A DNA stretch of 64,000 nucleotides from UBA1757 sp045627385 (lineage in GTDB: Bacteria; Bacteroidota; Bacteroidia; Bacteroidales; UBA1402), in contig JAZQNO010000013.1 in NCBI GenBank assembly GCA_045627385.1, positions 74,193 through 138,192 on the forward strand, read 5' to 3'. Numbering within the stretch: the first letter of the stretch is position 1; each line of letters opens with the position of its first letter. Of this stretch, positions 41,494 to 48,716 are shown piece after piece. Made by a program: the position numbers and the translations under genes. Below the pieces are notes generated by a model. That model saw only the letters and a list, made by a program, of their open reading frames with translations, was not told the origin of the DNA and made no database searches.

Positions 41494-43113
41494 TTACAGA
41501 CTTACATTGTCGGGATTCTGCTCCAGAGCGGGGTTGGAATCCAGATCGCCTTTCGGAATCTTGAACAGGAAGTTCTTGGCGGGTTTGAAGAGCACTTCGG
41601 CATCGAAATAGGTGATACCTTCGGTTATGCCGCGGATGCACTTCTGCGAGGAGTAGTCGGCCAGAACACCACGACGCAATTCGTCGAAGAAGATCTTGCC
41701 TTCGCCCACGAACTCGAAGCGGCGCTGCTGGAAGATTTCCTCGTCCAGATCGGAGCCGGAGTAATCGGCCAGACCGGCACGGTTGCGCACTTCATTGACA
41801 CAGGCTACGGCCGTGGGACCGCCGGTGGCGGGAGCGCCCAGCAGGTTGGCGGCTTCGGCATAGTTGAGCAGCACTTCGGCATAGCGGAGCATGGGGAAGT
41901 TGGCGTTGGGACGCTGCAGCGAGAAGTCGGTGTGCTGGTCGAAATACTTGCAGTTGAACACGGCACGGTGTTCGGCGTTGCGGTCGTTGGTGATGACCGG
42001 ATTCCAATGCAGGGTGGCGGCGTCGAAGGTGTGGGCGGTGCCGTCGTTCTCTTCGAAATAGGTCAGGAAAGCTTCGGCACGTCGGTCACCGTTGTTGACC
42101 ATTTCCTGATAGAGGAAACCGGACACACCCATGCGGGCATACTGGTAGCAGCCCATGTAGTTGCTGTAGGTGCGGCCCAGACCGAAACGGATGTGCATGT
42201 CGTTGCTCTGGCTGGGAGAGTTGGCAAACTGGAGTTCGAATATCGATTCCTGGTTGTTCTTGGCACCTGCTTCGTTGAACCAGTAGAACTGGTCGGTGAA
42301 GTTGGGCATGAGGCTGTAGACACCCGATGCGATGACTGCGTAGCTGTAGTCGCGGGCGGCCGTGAGGAACTCGTTCTTGCGGGCCTGTTCTCCGTTGACA
42401 TCGCTCATGGAAGCGCGGTAGAGGTATACCTCGCCCAGAAGTGCCTGGGCCGATCCTTTGCTGGCGCGCCATACGTCGTAGCCGCTGGCACCTCTTTCGG
42501 GCAGCAGGCTCTCGGCCAGTTTCAGGTCTTCGATGATGCGGTCATAGGTCTCGGCCACGGTTTTGCGCGGGGTTTCCAGACCTTCGATACCGTTGGTGTA
42601 GGTGGTGGGAAGGGGCACACCGCCAAAGAGACGGAGCAGATGGAAGAAGGAGTAGGCGCGGAGGAAATAGGCCTGTCCGTTGATGCGGTCGGCACTCTCC
42701 TGAGGCATGTCGGACACGCTGCCCACACGCCCGAGGACGATGTTGGCGCGGTTCACGCATTCGTAGGCGACGCCCCATACTTTGTGGACACCGTTGCTGG
42801 CGCTTTCGTTGTTGGCGTCAGACCACTTGTTGATGAGCTCCATGTTGTTCTTGTTGTACGTGGGCCATGCCTGCTCGGTGAGCAGCTCGATGTTGGCAAG
42901 ATACAACTGGCTGTTGCTGCGGTAAATCTGGCGAAAACGGTTGTAGGCACCGTTCAGAGCCTGATTGACCTCTGCCTCGGTCTTGTAGAAGGCGTTCGGG
43001 TCGATGAAGGTGTAGGTGGTCTCGGTGAGGTCGTTGCACCCCGTCAGAGACAAACCGCCCAAAACGGCTGCTGCCATGGCAAAACGGGCAGCGAAATTTT
43101 TGATATGTTTCAT
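41494..43113 (-). CDS. RagB/SusD family outer-membrane nutrient-binding lipoprotein
   Basis: A 539-residue SusD-like protein, which caps a SusC channel and binds glycan or peptide ligands at the cell surface. It has a lipoprotein signal (AAAVLGGLSLTGCNDL, Cys in LTGC), the N-terminal TPR-like part (EAEVNQALNGAYNRFRQIYR, INGQAYFLRAYSFFHLLRLFGGVPLP), and the C-terminal SusD motif (FPMLRYAEVLLNYAEAAN, RRFEFVGEGKIFFDELRR). It follows the SusC gene by 14 bases. Together they form the core of a polysaccharide utilisation locus. The ligand is unknown; pectin fragments are suggested only by the neighbourhood. Confidence 0.96.
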   Translation of the reverse strand: MKHIKNFAARFAMAAAVLGGLSLTGCNDLTETTYTFIDPNAFYKTEAEVNQALNGAYNRFRQIYRSNSQLYLANIELLTEQAWPTYNKNNMELINKWSDANNESASNGVHKVWGVAYECVNRANIVLGRVGSVSDMPQESADRINGQAYFLRAYSFFHLLRLFGGVPLPTTYTNGIEGLETPRKTVAETYDRIIEDLKLAESLLPERGASGYDVWRASKGSAQALLGEVYLYRASMSDVNGEQARKNEFLTAARDYSYAVIASGVYSLMPNFTDQFYWFNEAGAKNNQESIFELQFANSPSQSNDMHIRFGLGRTYSNYMGCYQYARMGVSGFLYQEMVNNGDRRAEAFLTYFEENDGTAHTFDAATLHWNPVITNDRNAEHRAVFNCKYFDQHTDFSLQRPNANFPMLRYAEVLLNYAEAANLLGAPATGGPTAVACVNEVRNRAGLADYSGSDLDEEIFQQRRFEFVGEGKIFFDELRRGVLADYSSQKCIRGITEGITYFDAEVLFKPAKNFLFKIPKGDLDSNPALEQNPDNVSL

Positions 43114-43127
43114 AACTGTTTCTGTCT

Positions 43128-46100
43128 TTAGAATTTAGTACTGAGTCCGAAGAGAACCGTCTTGGGGAAGGGGTTCGAAACGTCGCCGTTCTCGGGGTTG
43201 TAACCCTCGTGGTTGGCGGCTGTGACAAAATTCTGCAGATTGACATTTAATGTCAAATCGCTGAGACCGGTAATCTTGACGAGCTTGGAGAGGTCGTAGC
43301 TCAGCTGGATGTTCTTCAGGATGAAGTAGTTCCAGTTGCCGTTGGTGCGGTCGCTCAACATGATGCCCTTGGCGCCGGCGCAAGGATAGGTGCCGTTGGG
43401 ATTGGTGGTGGCGTTGAACATCTGCTCGTAGGCGTTGCGTGAGGGCACGCCTGCCAGGTTGCGCACGTTGCTGTTGGCCCAGAGCAGGTAGCTGCCGATG
43501 TTCTGGTAGCCGATGGCCCAGCGGGTTCCGTTGGCATTGGCATCTTCGGCACCGGCCATGGAAGCGTAGTCCCATGCGCCCTGTCCGTAGGCGGAGAAGG
43601 TGAAGTCTTTGAACTGGAAGCCGAGGTTGAGACCGTAGAAGTATTTGGGCTCGACACTGCCGATGCAGTAGGCGTCGTTGACGGTGAGCTGGCCGTCGGG
43701 GGTTTCGCCCATGTCTTCATACATTTCACTGCCGATGTGGGCGGTGCCGGCTGCGCCGGGAACGCGGGCAATGTAGTCGTCGAGTTCGGCCTGGTTGTGG
43801 ATGATGCCCATGGAATGACGGGCATAGACGCCGTTGACGGGTTCGCCCACGCGGAGGATGCCGCAAAGGCCGGTGGTGGTGAAGCCGTCATAGACGATCA
43901 CCTGGTCCACGTCGCCGTAGAGCTTGACAATCTCGTTGGTGTTGTAGGTGAAGTTGGCTCCGGCGAAGAGGCGGAAGTCGCCCGTGCGCAGGATGTCGCC
44001 GTCGATGGAGAATTCGAAACCGCGGTTGTTGACTTCACCCACATTGCTCATGACTTTGCTGAAACCCGAAGTGGAGGGAATGGGCACTTCGTAGAGCAGG
44101 TTGGTGGTGTTGCGGTTGTAGTAGTCGAAGATGATGTTGGCGCGGTCGAAGAGGGTGAGGTCGAAACCGAGGTCGACCTGGGCCGTGCGTTCCCATTTGA
44201 GCTTGCTGTTACCTACAGACTCGTAGTAGCCGGTGAGGTTGGATGTGCCGTCGGTGTAGTTGGAGTCGCCATCGGAAGTGGCCAGTCGGGAAAGCGATCT
44301 GTAGTTGCCGATTTCCTGGTTGCCGGTGATACCGTAGCTGGCACGGAGTTTCAGGTTGGTGATGGCTTCGACGTCTTTGAGAAAGCTTTCCTCAGAGGCG
44401 CGCCAGCCGAGACCCACCGAGGGGAAGGTGCCCCATTTGGAGTCGGCGCCGAAGCGGGAGGAACCGTCGCGGCGGACAGTGGCGGTGAGCAGGTATTTGT
44501 CGGCAAAGGCGTAGGAGAGGCGTCCGGTCCAGGAGATGAGACGGTTGCCCTGGATGCCGCTGGCGTAGGTGACGGATTCCTTGCTGGCACCGCCGAAATC
44601 GTAGGCCTGGAGTGCCATGTTGGAGAACTGTCCTGAGAGGGAACTGTTGTTGTAGCTGTAGTCTTGCCAGGAATAGACGCCGGTGAGCGTGAGTCGGTGG
44701 TTGCCCCACTTATTGTTATAGGTGAGGATGTTGTCCATCAGTTTGCTGCGGGTGCGGTACCAGCTGTGGCTGCCGGTGCCGGTGGTGGAGCCTGAATCGA
44801 TGGCTCTGGCACTCTGGTTGCCTGTCCAGCGGTAGTTGTACGAATACTTGGTGTCGTAGCCGACGTTGAGGCGGTAGTTCAGGTGCTTGTTGAAATCGAT
44901 CTGTGCGTAGAAGTTGCCCAGGAAGCGCAGGTTCTTGCGGGTGATGCGTTCGTTGTTCTGTGCGGCGACTGCGTTGAAGGCTTCGCCGTGTCTGACGACG
45001 TTGTAGGAACCGTCCTCGTTGTAGACGGGGTCGGTGGGCCAGCCGTAGCGGTAGATGTCGTTGAGCACTTCTTCGTGCGAGGTGCGACGGTTGGTGGTGA
45101 CGTGCATGCTCGAACCGATCTTGAGCCAGTTGTTGACTTGCTGGTCGAGGTTGTTGTGGATGGTGATTTTCTCAAATCCGACATTTTCGACCAGGCCTTC
45201 CTGATCGTAGTAGTTGACTGAGAACATGTGGCGGGTGCCGTTGTGGCCGCCCAGGATGTTGACACCGTAGTCCTGTGTCATGGCGTTGTCCTTGAGGGCT
45301 TCGTCCTGCCAGTCGACGTTGGTGACGGTGGGCTCGGTGGGGAAGGGTTCGCCGTTGCCCTGCTGGGCATAGGCCTGGCGCATGTAGCTGACGAATTCGT
45401 CGCCGGTGAGCACTTCGGTCAGGCGGGTGGGCGACTGTATGCCGAGATTGGCATGGAGATGGACGCTGCTCTTGCCTTCGGCGCCTTTCTTGGTGGTGAT
45501 CATGACCACACCGTTGGCACCGCGCGAACCGTAGATGGCGGTGGCGGAGGCGTCTTTGAGGATTTCCATGGACTCGATGTCGGAGGCGCTGATATCGTTC
45601 ATGTCGGCGTCAACCAAAGGAAATCCGTCGACAACAATCAGAGGATCGGTCGAGGCGTTGATGGACGATGATCCGCGGATGCGGAGAATCGGAGCTTCGC
45701 CGGGCTGGTTGTTGGTGAAGACGGCCAGACCGGTCGATTTGCCCTGAAGGGCTTCGATGGGGTTGGCGGCGATGGTGGTGGTGATGGCATCGCTGCGCAG
45801 AGATACGGTCGAGCCGGTCAGGTCGGCTTTTTTCATCGTACCGTAACCGACGACTACGACGTCTTCGAGTTCCTGGTCATTCGAAAGCATGACGATGTCG
45901 ATGGACGTGCGTCCGGCAACGTTTTCTTCCTTTTCCTGATAACCGAGGTACTTCACCACGAGGATGTCCTGGCTGCCCGCATTGATGGAAAAGCGGCCGT
46001 TGACATCGGTGACGGTGCCGTTCTTGGAGCCTTTGACTTGAAGGATGGCTCCGATGAGCGCTTGCCCGGTATCGTCCTTGACGGTGCCGGCAATCATCTT

Positions 46101-46181
46101 TTGCTGGGCATAGGCTGCCAGGCTGAGAGTGGCCATCAGCAGCGCTGCACACAGCTTTTTGGAGAGACTTTTCAGCTTCAT
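43128..46181 (-). CDS. SusC/RagA family TonB-linked outer-membrane transporter
   Basis: A 1017-residue TonB-dependent channel. After the signal peptide (LCAALLMATLSLAAYA) come a CarbopepD_reg-like domain (IAGTVKDDTGQALIGAILQV), the TonB box region (ELEDVVVVGYGTMKKADLTGS), the plug with the SusC signature (LRIRGSSSINASTDPLIVVDGFPL) and DASATAIYGSRGANGVVMITTKKG, then the 22-strand barrel ending in LFGLSTKF. The ATG at 46181 begins the signal peptide. A consensus promoter lies at 46287-46318. No sigma/anti-sigma or hybrid two-component regulator is adjacent. Confidence 0.97.
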   Translation of the reverse strand: MKLKSLSKKLCAALLMATLSLAAYAQQKMIAGTVKDDTGQALIGAILQVKGSKNGTVTDVNGRFSINAGSQDILVVKYLGYQEKEENVAGRTSIDIVMLSNDQELEDVVVVGYGTMKKADLTGSTVSLRSDAITTTIAANPIEALQGKSTGLAVFTNNQPGEAPILRIRGSSSINASTDPLIVVDGFPLVDADMNDISASDIESMEILKDASATAIYGSRGANGVVMITTKKGAEGKSSVHLHANLGIQSPTRLTEVLTGDEFVSYMRQAYAQQGNGEPFPTEPTVTNVDWQDEALKDNAMTQDYGVNILGGHNGTRHMFSVNYYDQEGLVENVGFEKITIHNNLDQQVNNWLKIGSSMHVTTNRRTSHEEVLNDIYRYGWPTDPVYNEDGSYNVVRHGEAFNAVAAQNNERITRKNLRFLGNFYAQIDFNKHLNYRLNVGYDTKYSYNYRWTGNQSARAIDSGSTTGTGSHSWYRTRSKLMDNILTYNNKWGNHRLTLTGVYSWQDYSYNNSSLSGQFSNMALQAYDFGGASKESVTYASGIQGNRLISWTGRLSYAFADKYLLTATVRRDGSSRFGADSKWGTFPSVGLGWRASEESFLKDVEAITNLKLRASYGITGNQEIGNYRSLSRLATSDGDSNYTDGTSNLTGYYESVGNSKLKWERTAQVDLGFDLTLFDRANIIFDYYNRNTTNLLYEVPIPSTSGFSKVMSNVGEVNNRGFEFSIDGDILRTGDFRLFAGANFTYNTNEIVKLYGDVDQVIVYDGFTTTGLCGILRVGEPVNGVYARHSMGIIHNQAELDDYIARVPGAAGTAHIGSEMYEDMGETPDGQLTVNDAYCIGSVEPKYFYGLNLGFQFKDFTFSAYGQGAWDYASMAGAEDANANGTRWAIGYQNIGSYLLWANSNVRNLAGVPSRNAYEQMFNATTNPNGTYPCAGAKGIMLSDRTNGNWNYFILKNIQLSYDLSKLVKITGLSDLTLNVNLQNFVTAANHEGYNPENGDVSNPFPKTVLFGLSTKF

Positions 46182-46286
46182 ACCAATTTTGATTTTAGGG
46201 GTTAAATAGTAAGGGTGAACGATAATATAGTTAAATAATGTATATAAATCGGCCTTTTTTTTGATTTCGGAACTTAGATAGCGAGA

Positions 46287-46318
46287 CAAATATACAATTT
46301 TAATGAACAATCCACAAA
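46287..46318 (-). promoter_or_regulatory. Consensus promoter of the susC-susD operon
   Basis: On the minus strand TTTG (46315-46318), 20 bases, TATATTTG (46287-46294). Transcription would start near 46280, leaving a leader of about 100 bases. Confidence 0.8.
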
Positions 46319-46391
46319 ATTGTAAATTTTTTTTGTCTGTTGTCCTTTCAATAGAATTGCACTAAATAAGAGTTCACCGACAGGTACCATA

Positions 46392-46985
46392 GGAATCATT
46401 GACGGCAGGGAGGCGATGGTGGTCGATCTTGGCGGGACAATCGGCAAGGTGGCTGTTGCTACAATGAATGTGGGTGCAGAAGATGTAAATGACTGTGGAA
46501 CATCTTTTGCTTCAGTCGACGGCCTGGATACTGCCAGGAATGGTCTGACCGACGGATGGTATGTGCCGACGGCCGATGAACTGACGGCCCTGAAAGACTG
46601 CCTGGTATGGAAACGGTGGGCGGCTTCGCGCTGAAGGGCTCGTTCCGGCAAAAGCAGCTGGACGGAGCAGAGAATGAGAACCTATACTATCTGAAGGATA
46701 ATGAGTTCTATCATGCCAACAACAAGATCAACATTGCACCTTTCCGGGCCTACATCGAGGGCATGGGAGGTTTTCCGGCAAAGAGTCTCATGCTGATTGC
46801 AGAGGATGATGAAGAAACCACCGTCATTCCGGGCCTGATGGATGCTGATGGAAACATAGATGAGACGGAAGCCTCGAACAAGGATTTTACACAATCCACG
46901 AGGGTTCCTGCACAGAAGAAGATGTGGACTGACTTTGGTTCAGGCCGTTATTCGCAGACGGGACGTATGGTCAGGCCTTCGCGGC
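46392..46985 (+). pseudogene. Decayed surface-protein gene of FISUMP-like type
   Basis: Two frames join into one coherent protein. The first (46392-46605) reads GIIDGREAMVVDLGGTIGKV and later LTDGWYVPTADELTALKDCL. The second (from 46607) reads VGGFALKGSFRQKQLDGAEN, then YYLKDNEFYHANNKI and GRMVRPSRRE. A frameshift near 46605 separates them, and there is no start codon or signal peptide. DGWYVPTADELTALKD resembles the WRMPTREEWDEL region of the FISUMP genes nearby. The 3' end overlaps the convergent lipoprotein gene ending at 46948. Confidence 0.65.
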
Positions 46986-48330
46986 GTGAATTGGCAAAAA
47001 TCCGGGCAACAGCACTGACGTCATTTTCCTGGATATACATGCCGGACGCCTTGTAGTCGCTGATTTTAGGCTCTTCTTCGACATCGGCACTGCTGAAGGA
47101 CCGGTAGGTCGATGACCAATAGTAGCCTTCGTTGGGGTAATAGGGATTGTAATATTGGGTGTTGCCATCCTCGTCTGCGATATATTTACCGGCAAAAGGC
47201 AGGAAGATGTGAGGGTCGGAAGTTGAATAGCTGCCCGACTCCTTGAGCTTGTAGACTCTGTATCCTTTTACTCCTGTGTTCTCGTAGTTGGTTTCGCAGA
47301 CCCAATGGCAGTCGGTGATAAGTTCATTCATTTCTTCCCTGGTCGGCATACGCCAGGGAGATGCCCACTTTGTAAGGGCGGCATCGTCTTCAGAATCCAA
47401 GGTGAGCTTTTTGTCGGTAGCGTTGTACTTTGTCTGGGATTCCAGCCTGCCAAATGGATAGTCGGCCCAGGTCCAGGTATTTTCCACCGATCCGGACGTC
47501 ACATTTCCCCACGAAAAATAACTGCCGTATTCGTCAGGTGTCTTGGCGCCTATGTTGCAGGTGGCCCAGAGTACACTCAGACCCAGGTCGACGAATTTGT
47601 GTTTGTTGTAGGAGTCGGTCTTGAACGAAGCATTGGTGATTTTGGAGCGTTCGATTATGAGAGACGAACTTGAAGGAAGGGACTTTGTCATGTCGCCGAA
47701 TTCTATCGTCACATCGGTGTAGGTGCCGGCGGGCAGGGCTATGTAGAACTCTGTGCCGGCAGCGGAAATCGAGACAGGGTTGGCGCAACTCAAGCCCATG
47801 CGTACGGAACTGGAATTGTAGTTTGCATTCAGGTAGATATCCTCGACAGTCATCTCCTTGACTTTGCTGATGGTGAGGCGCAGCAGGCCTCCGATGTTGG
47901 TGAAGCTTGCGTTGCTGGGCACGCCGTCTTTCACTTCGACCTCTGCGAGCATGGGAGAGTTGGCGATTCTGCCGGCAGTGTAGGTCTGTGCGGTTGGAAT
48001 CTTCCCGTCTGTTGTGCCGTAGTATGCCGTATAGGTGCCGTCGGCAAGGGATGGGCCGGTGAATGTGCCTCTGGTTGTGCCCGCACCTTCGGAGAGGGTG
48101 AATGTTTTAGTACCGATAAGGATTTGGTCTCCTTCGCTCCAGAGCACGTCGTAGCCTGTGGCGTCGCTGCCGCTGAGGGCGGTCCTGGTCTGACTGTTTT
48201 CTGTAGAAGCGAATATGACGGTCTTTGCTTCGATTCCCAGATTGTTTCCGGGGGTCAATATTTCCTGGTTGCAGGAGGACAGGGAATACAGTGCAACCAG
48301 GGCAGCCAGTGCAATGATTGTTTTCTTCAT
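46948..48330 (-). CDS. Lipoprotein with fimbrillin-like N-terminal part and FISUMP C-terminal domain
   Basis: The 460-residue protein begins MKKTIIALAALVALYSLSSCNQE (lipobox LSSC). The ATG at 48330 is preferred to an earlier frame start at 48378. Residues about 30-240 have a fimbrillin/Mfa-like beta pattern (TRTALSGSDATGYDVLWSEGDQI). The C-terminal domain shows LSVLWATCNIGA, SPWRMPTREEMNEL, IFLPFAGKYIAD, YYWSSTYRSF and a final GLTIRPVCE. It is a divergent relative of the lipoprotein at 39653 but lacks the NNC-rich variable-type tail. It is preceded on the same strand by a 48-aa gene 13 bases upstream. Surface location is inferred. Confidence 0.8.
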   Translation of the reverse strand: MKKTIIALAALVALYSLSSCNQEILTPGNNLGIEAKTVIFASTENSQTRTALSGSDATGYDVLWSEGDQILIGTKTFTLSEGAGTTRGTFTGPSLADGTYTAYYGTTDGKIPTAQTYTAGRIANSPMLAEVEVKDGVPSNASFTNIGGLLRLTISKVKEMTVEDIYLNANYNSSSVRMGLSCANPVSISAAGTEFYIALPAGTYTDVTIEFGDMTKSLPSSSSLIIERSKITNASFKTDSYNKHKFVDLGLSVLWATCNIGAKTPDEYGSYFSWGNVTSGSVENTWTWADYPFGRLESQTKYNATDKKLTLDSEDDAALTKWASPWRMPTREEMNELITDCHWVCETNYENTGVKGYRVYKLKESGSYSTSDPHIFLPFAGKYIADEDGNTQYYNPYYPNEGYYWSSTYRSFSSADVEEEPKISDYKASGMYIQENDVSAVARIFANSRREGLTIRPVCE

Positions 48331-48343
48331 AATGCGTGCCGGT

Positions 48344-48490
48344 TTAGTTCCAATCTTCATCATCATAGCTGTAATCACTCATCTGGAACTGTTCGGTAGT
48401 TCCTTCGCTCTGGCAGATGATGGCCTGAGCCTTGATTTCCACGGTCTTCATCTGCGGAGACACGTAGAGAGCCTTTGGTTCTTTTACCAT
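48344..48490 (-). CDS. Small protein, 48 aa, upstream of the FISUMP lipoprotein
   Basis: The frame MVKEPKALYVSPQMKTVEIK continues through AQAIICQSE and ends SDYSYDDEDWN. This looks like the short Bacteroidota proteins that precede fimbrillin-like or BACON lipoprotein genes (YVSPxMxxVEIKAQAIICQS pattern). It lies 13 bases before the lipoprotein start and has a -7 element at 48531. Product function is unknown, and it has no signal peptide. Confidence 0.7.
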   Translation of the reverse strand: MVKEPKALYVSPQMKTVEIKAQAIICQSEGTTEQFQMSDYSYDDEDWN

Positions 48491-48530
48491 GTTATGTCTG
48501 TGTATTTGATATGCAATTGTATATTGGCCG

Positions 48531-48538
48531 CAAAATTA
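48531..48538 (-). promoter_or_regulatory. -7 element for the small gene and FISUMP lipoprotein
   Basis: TAATTTTG on the minus strand, an exact TAnnTTTG match 40 bases upstream of the 48-aa gene. No clear -33 element. Confidence 0.55.
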
Positions 48539-48664
48539 CAACATTTTTGTGGAATATCATTGTTCGGATGCTTCAACTTGGAATGATAACAGGACTTGTG
48601 TGTCTGGATGACGGCTCGGTGAGCTGTTCTGAATTTCGATCGACGGAAAACTGTTTCCGTTTGG

Positions 48665-48696
48665 TTTGCAGATGTTGCGGCGATGGCTTACATTTG
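48665..48696 (+). promoter_or_regulatory. Consensus promoter of the exo-rhamnogalacturonan-lyase-like gene
   Basis: TTTG (48665-48668), 20 bases, TACATTTG (48689-48696), a perfect Bacteroides promoter 20 bases before the ATG at 48717. Confidence 0.8.
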
Positions 48697-48716
48697 CGAG
48701 AAAAGGAGTGTTGTAT

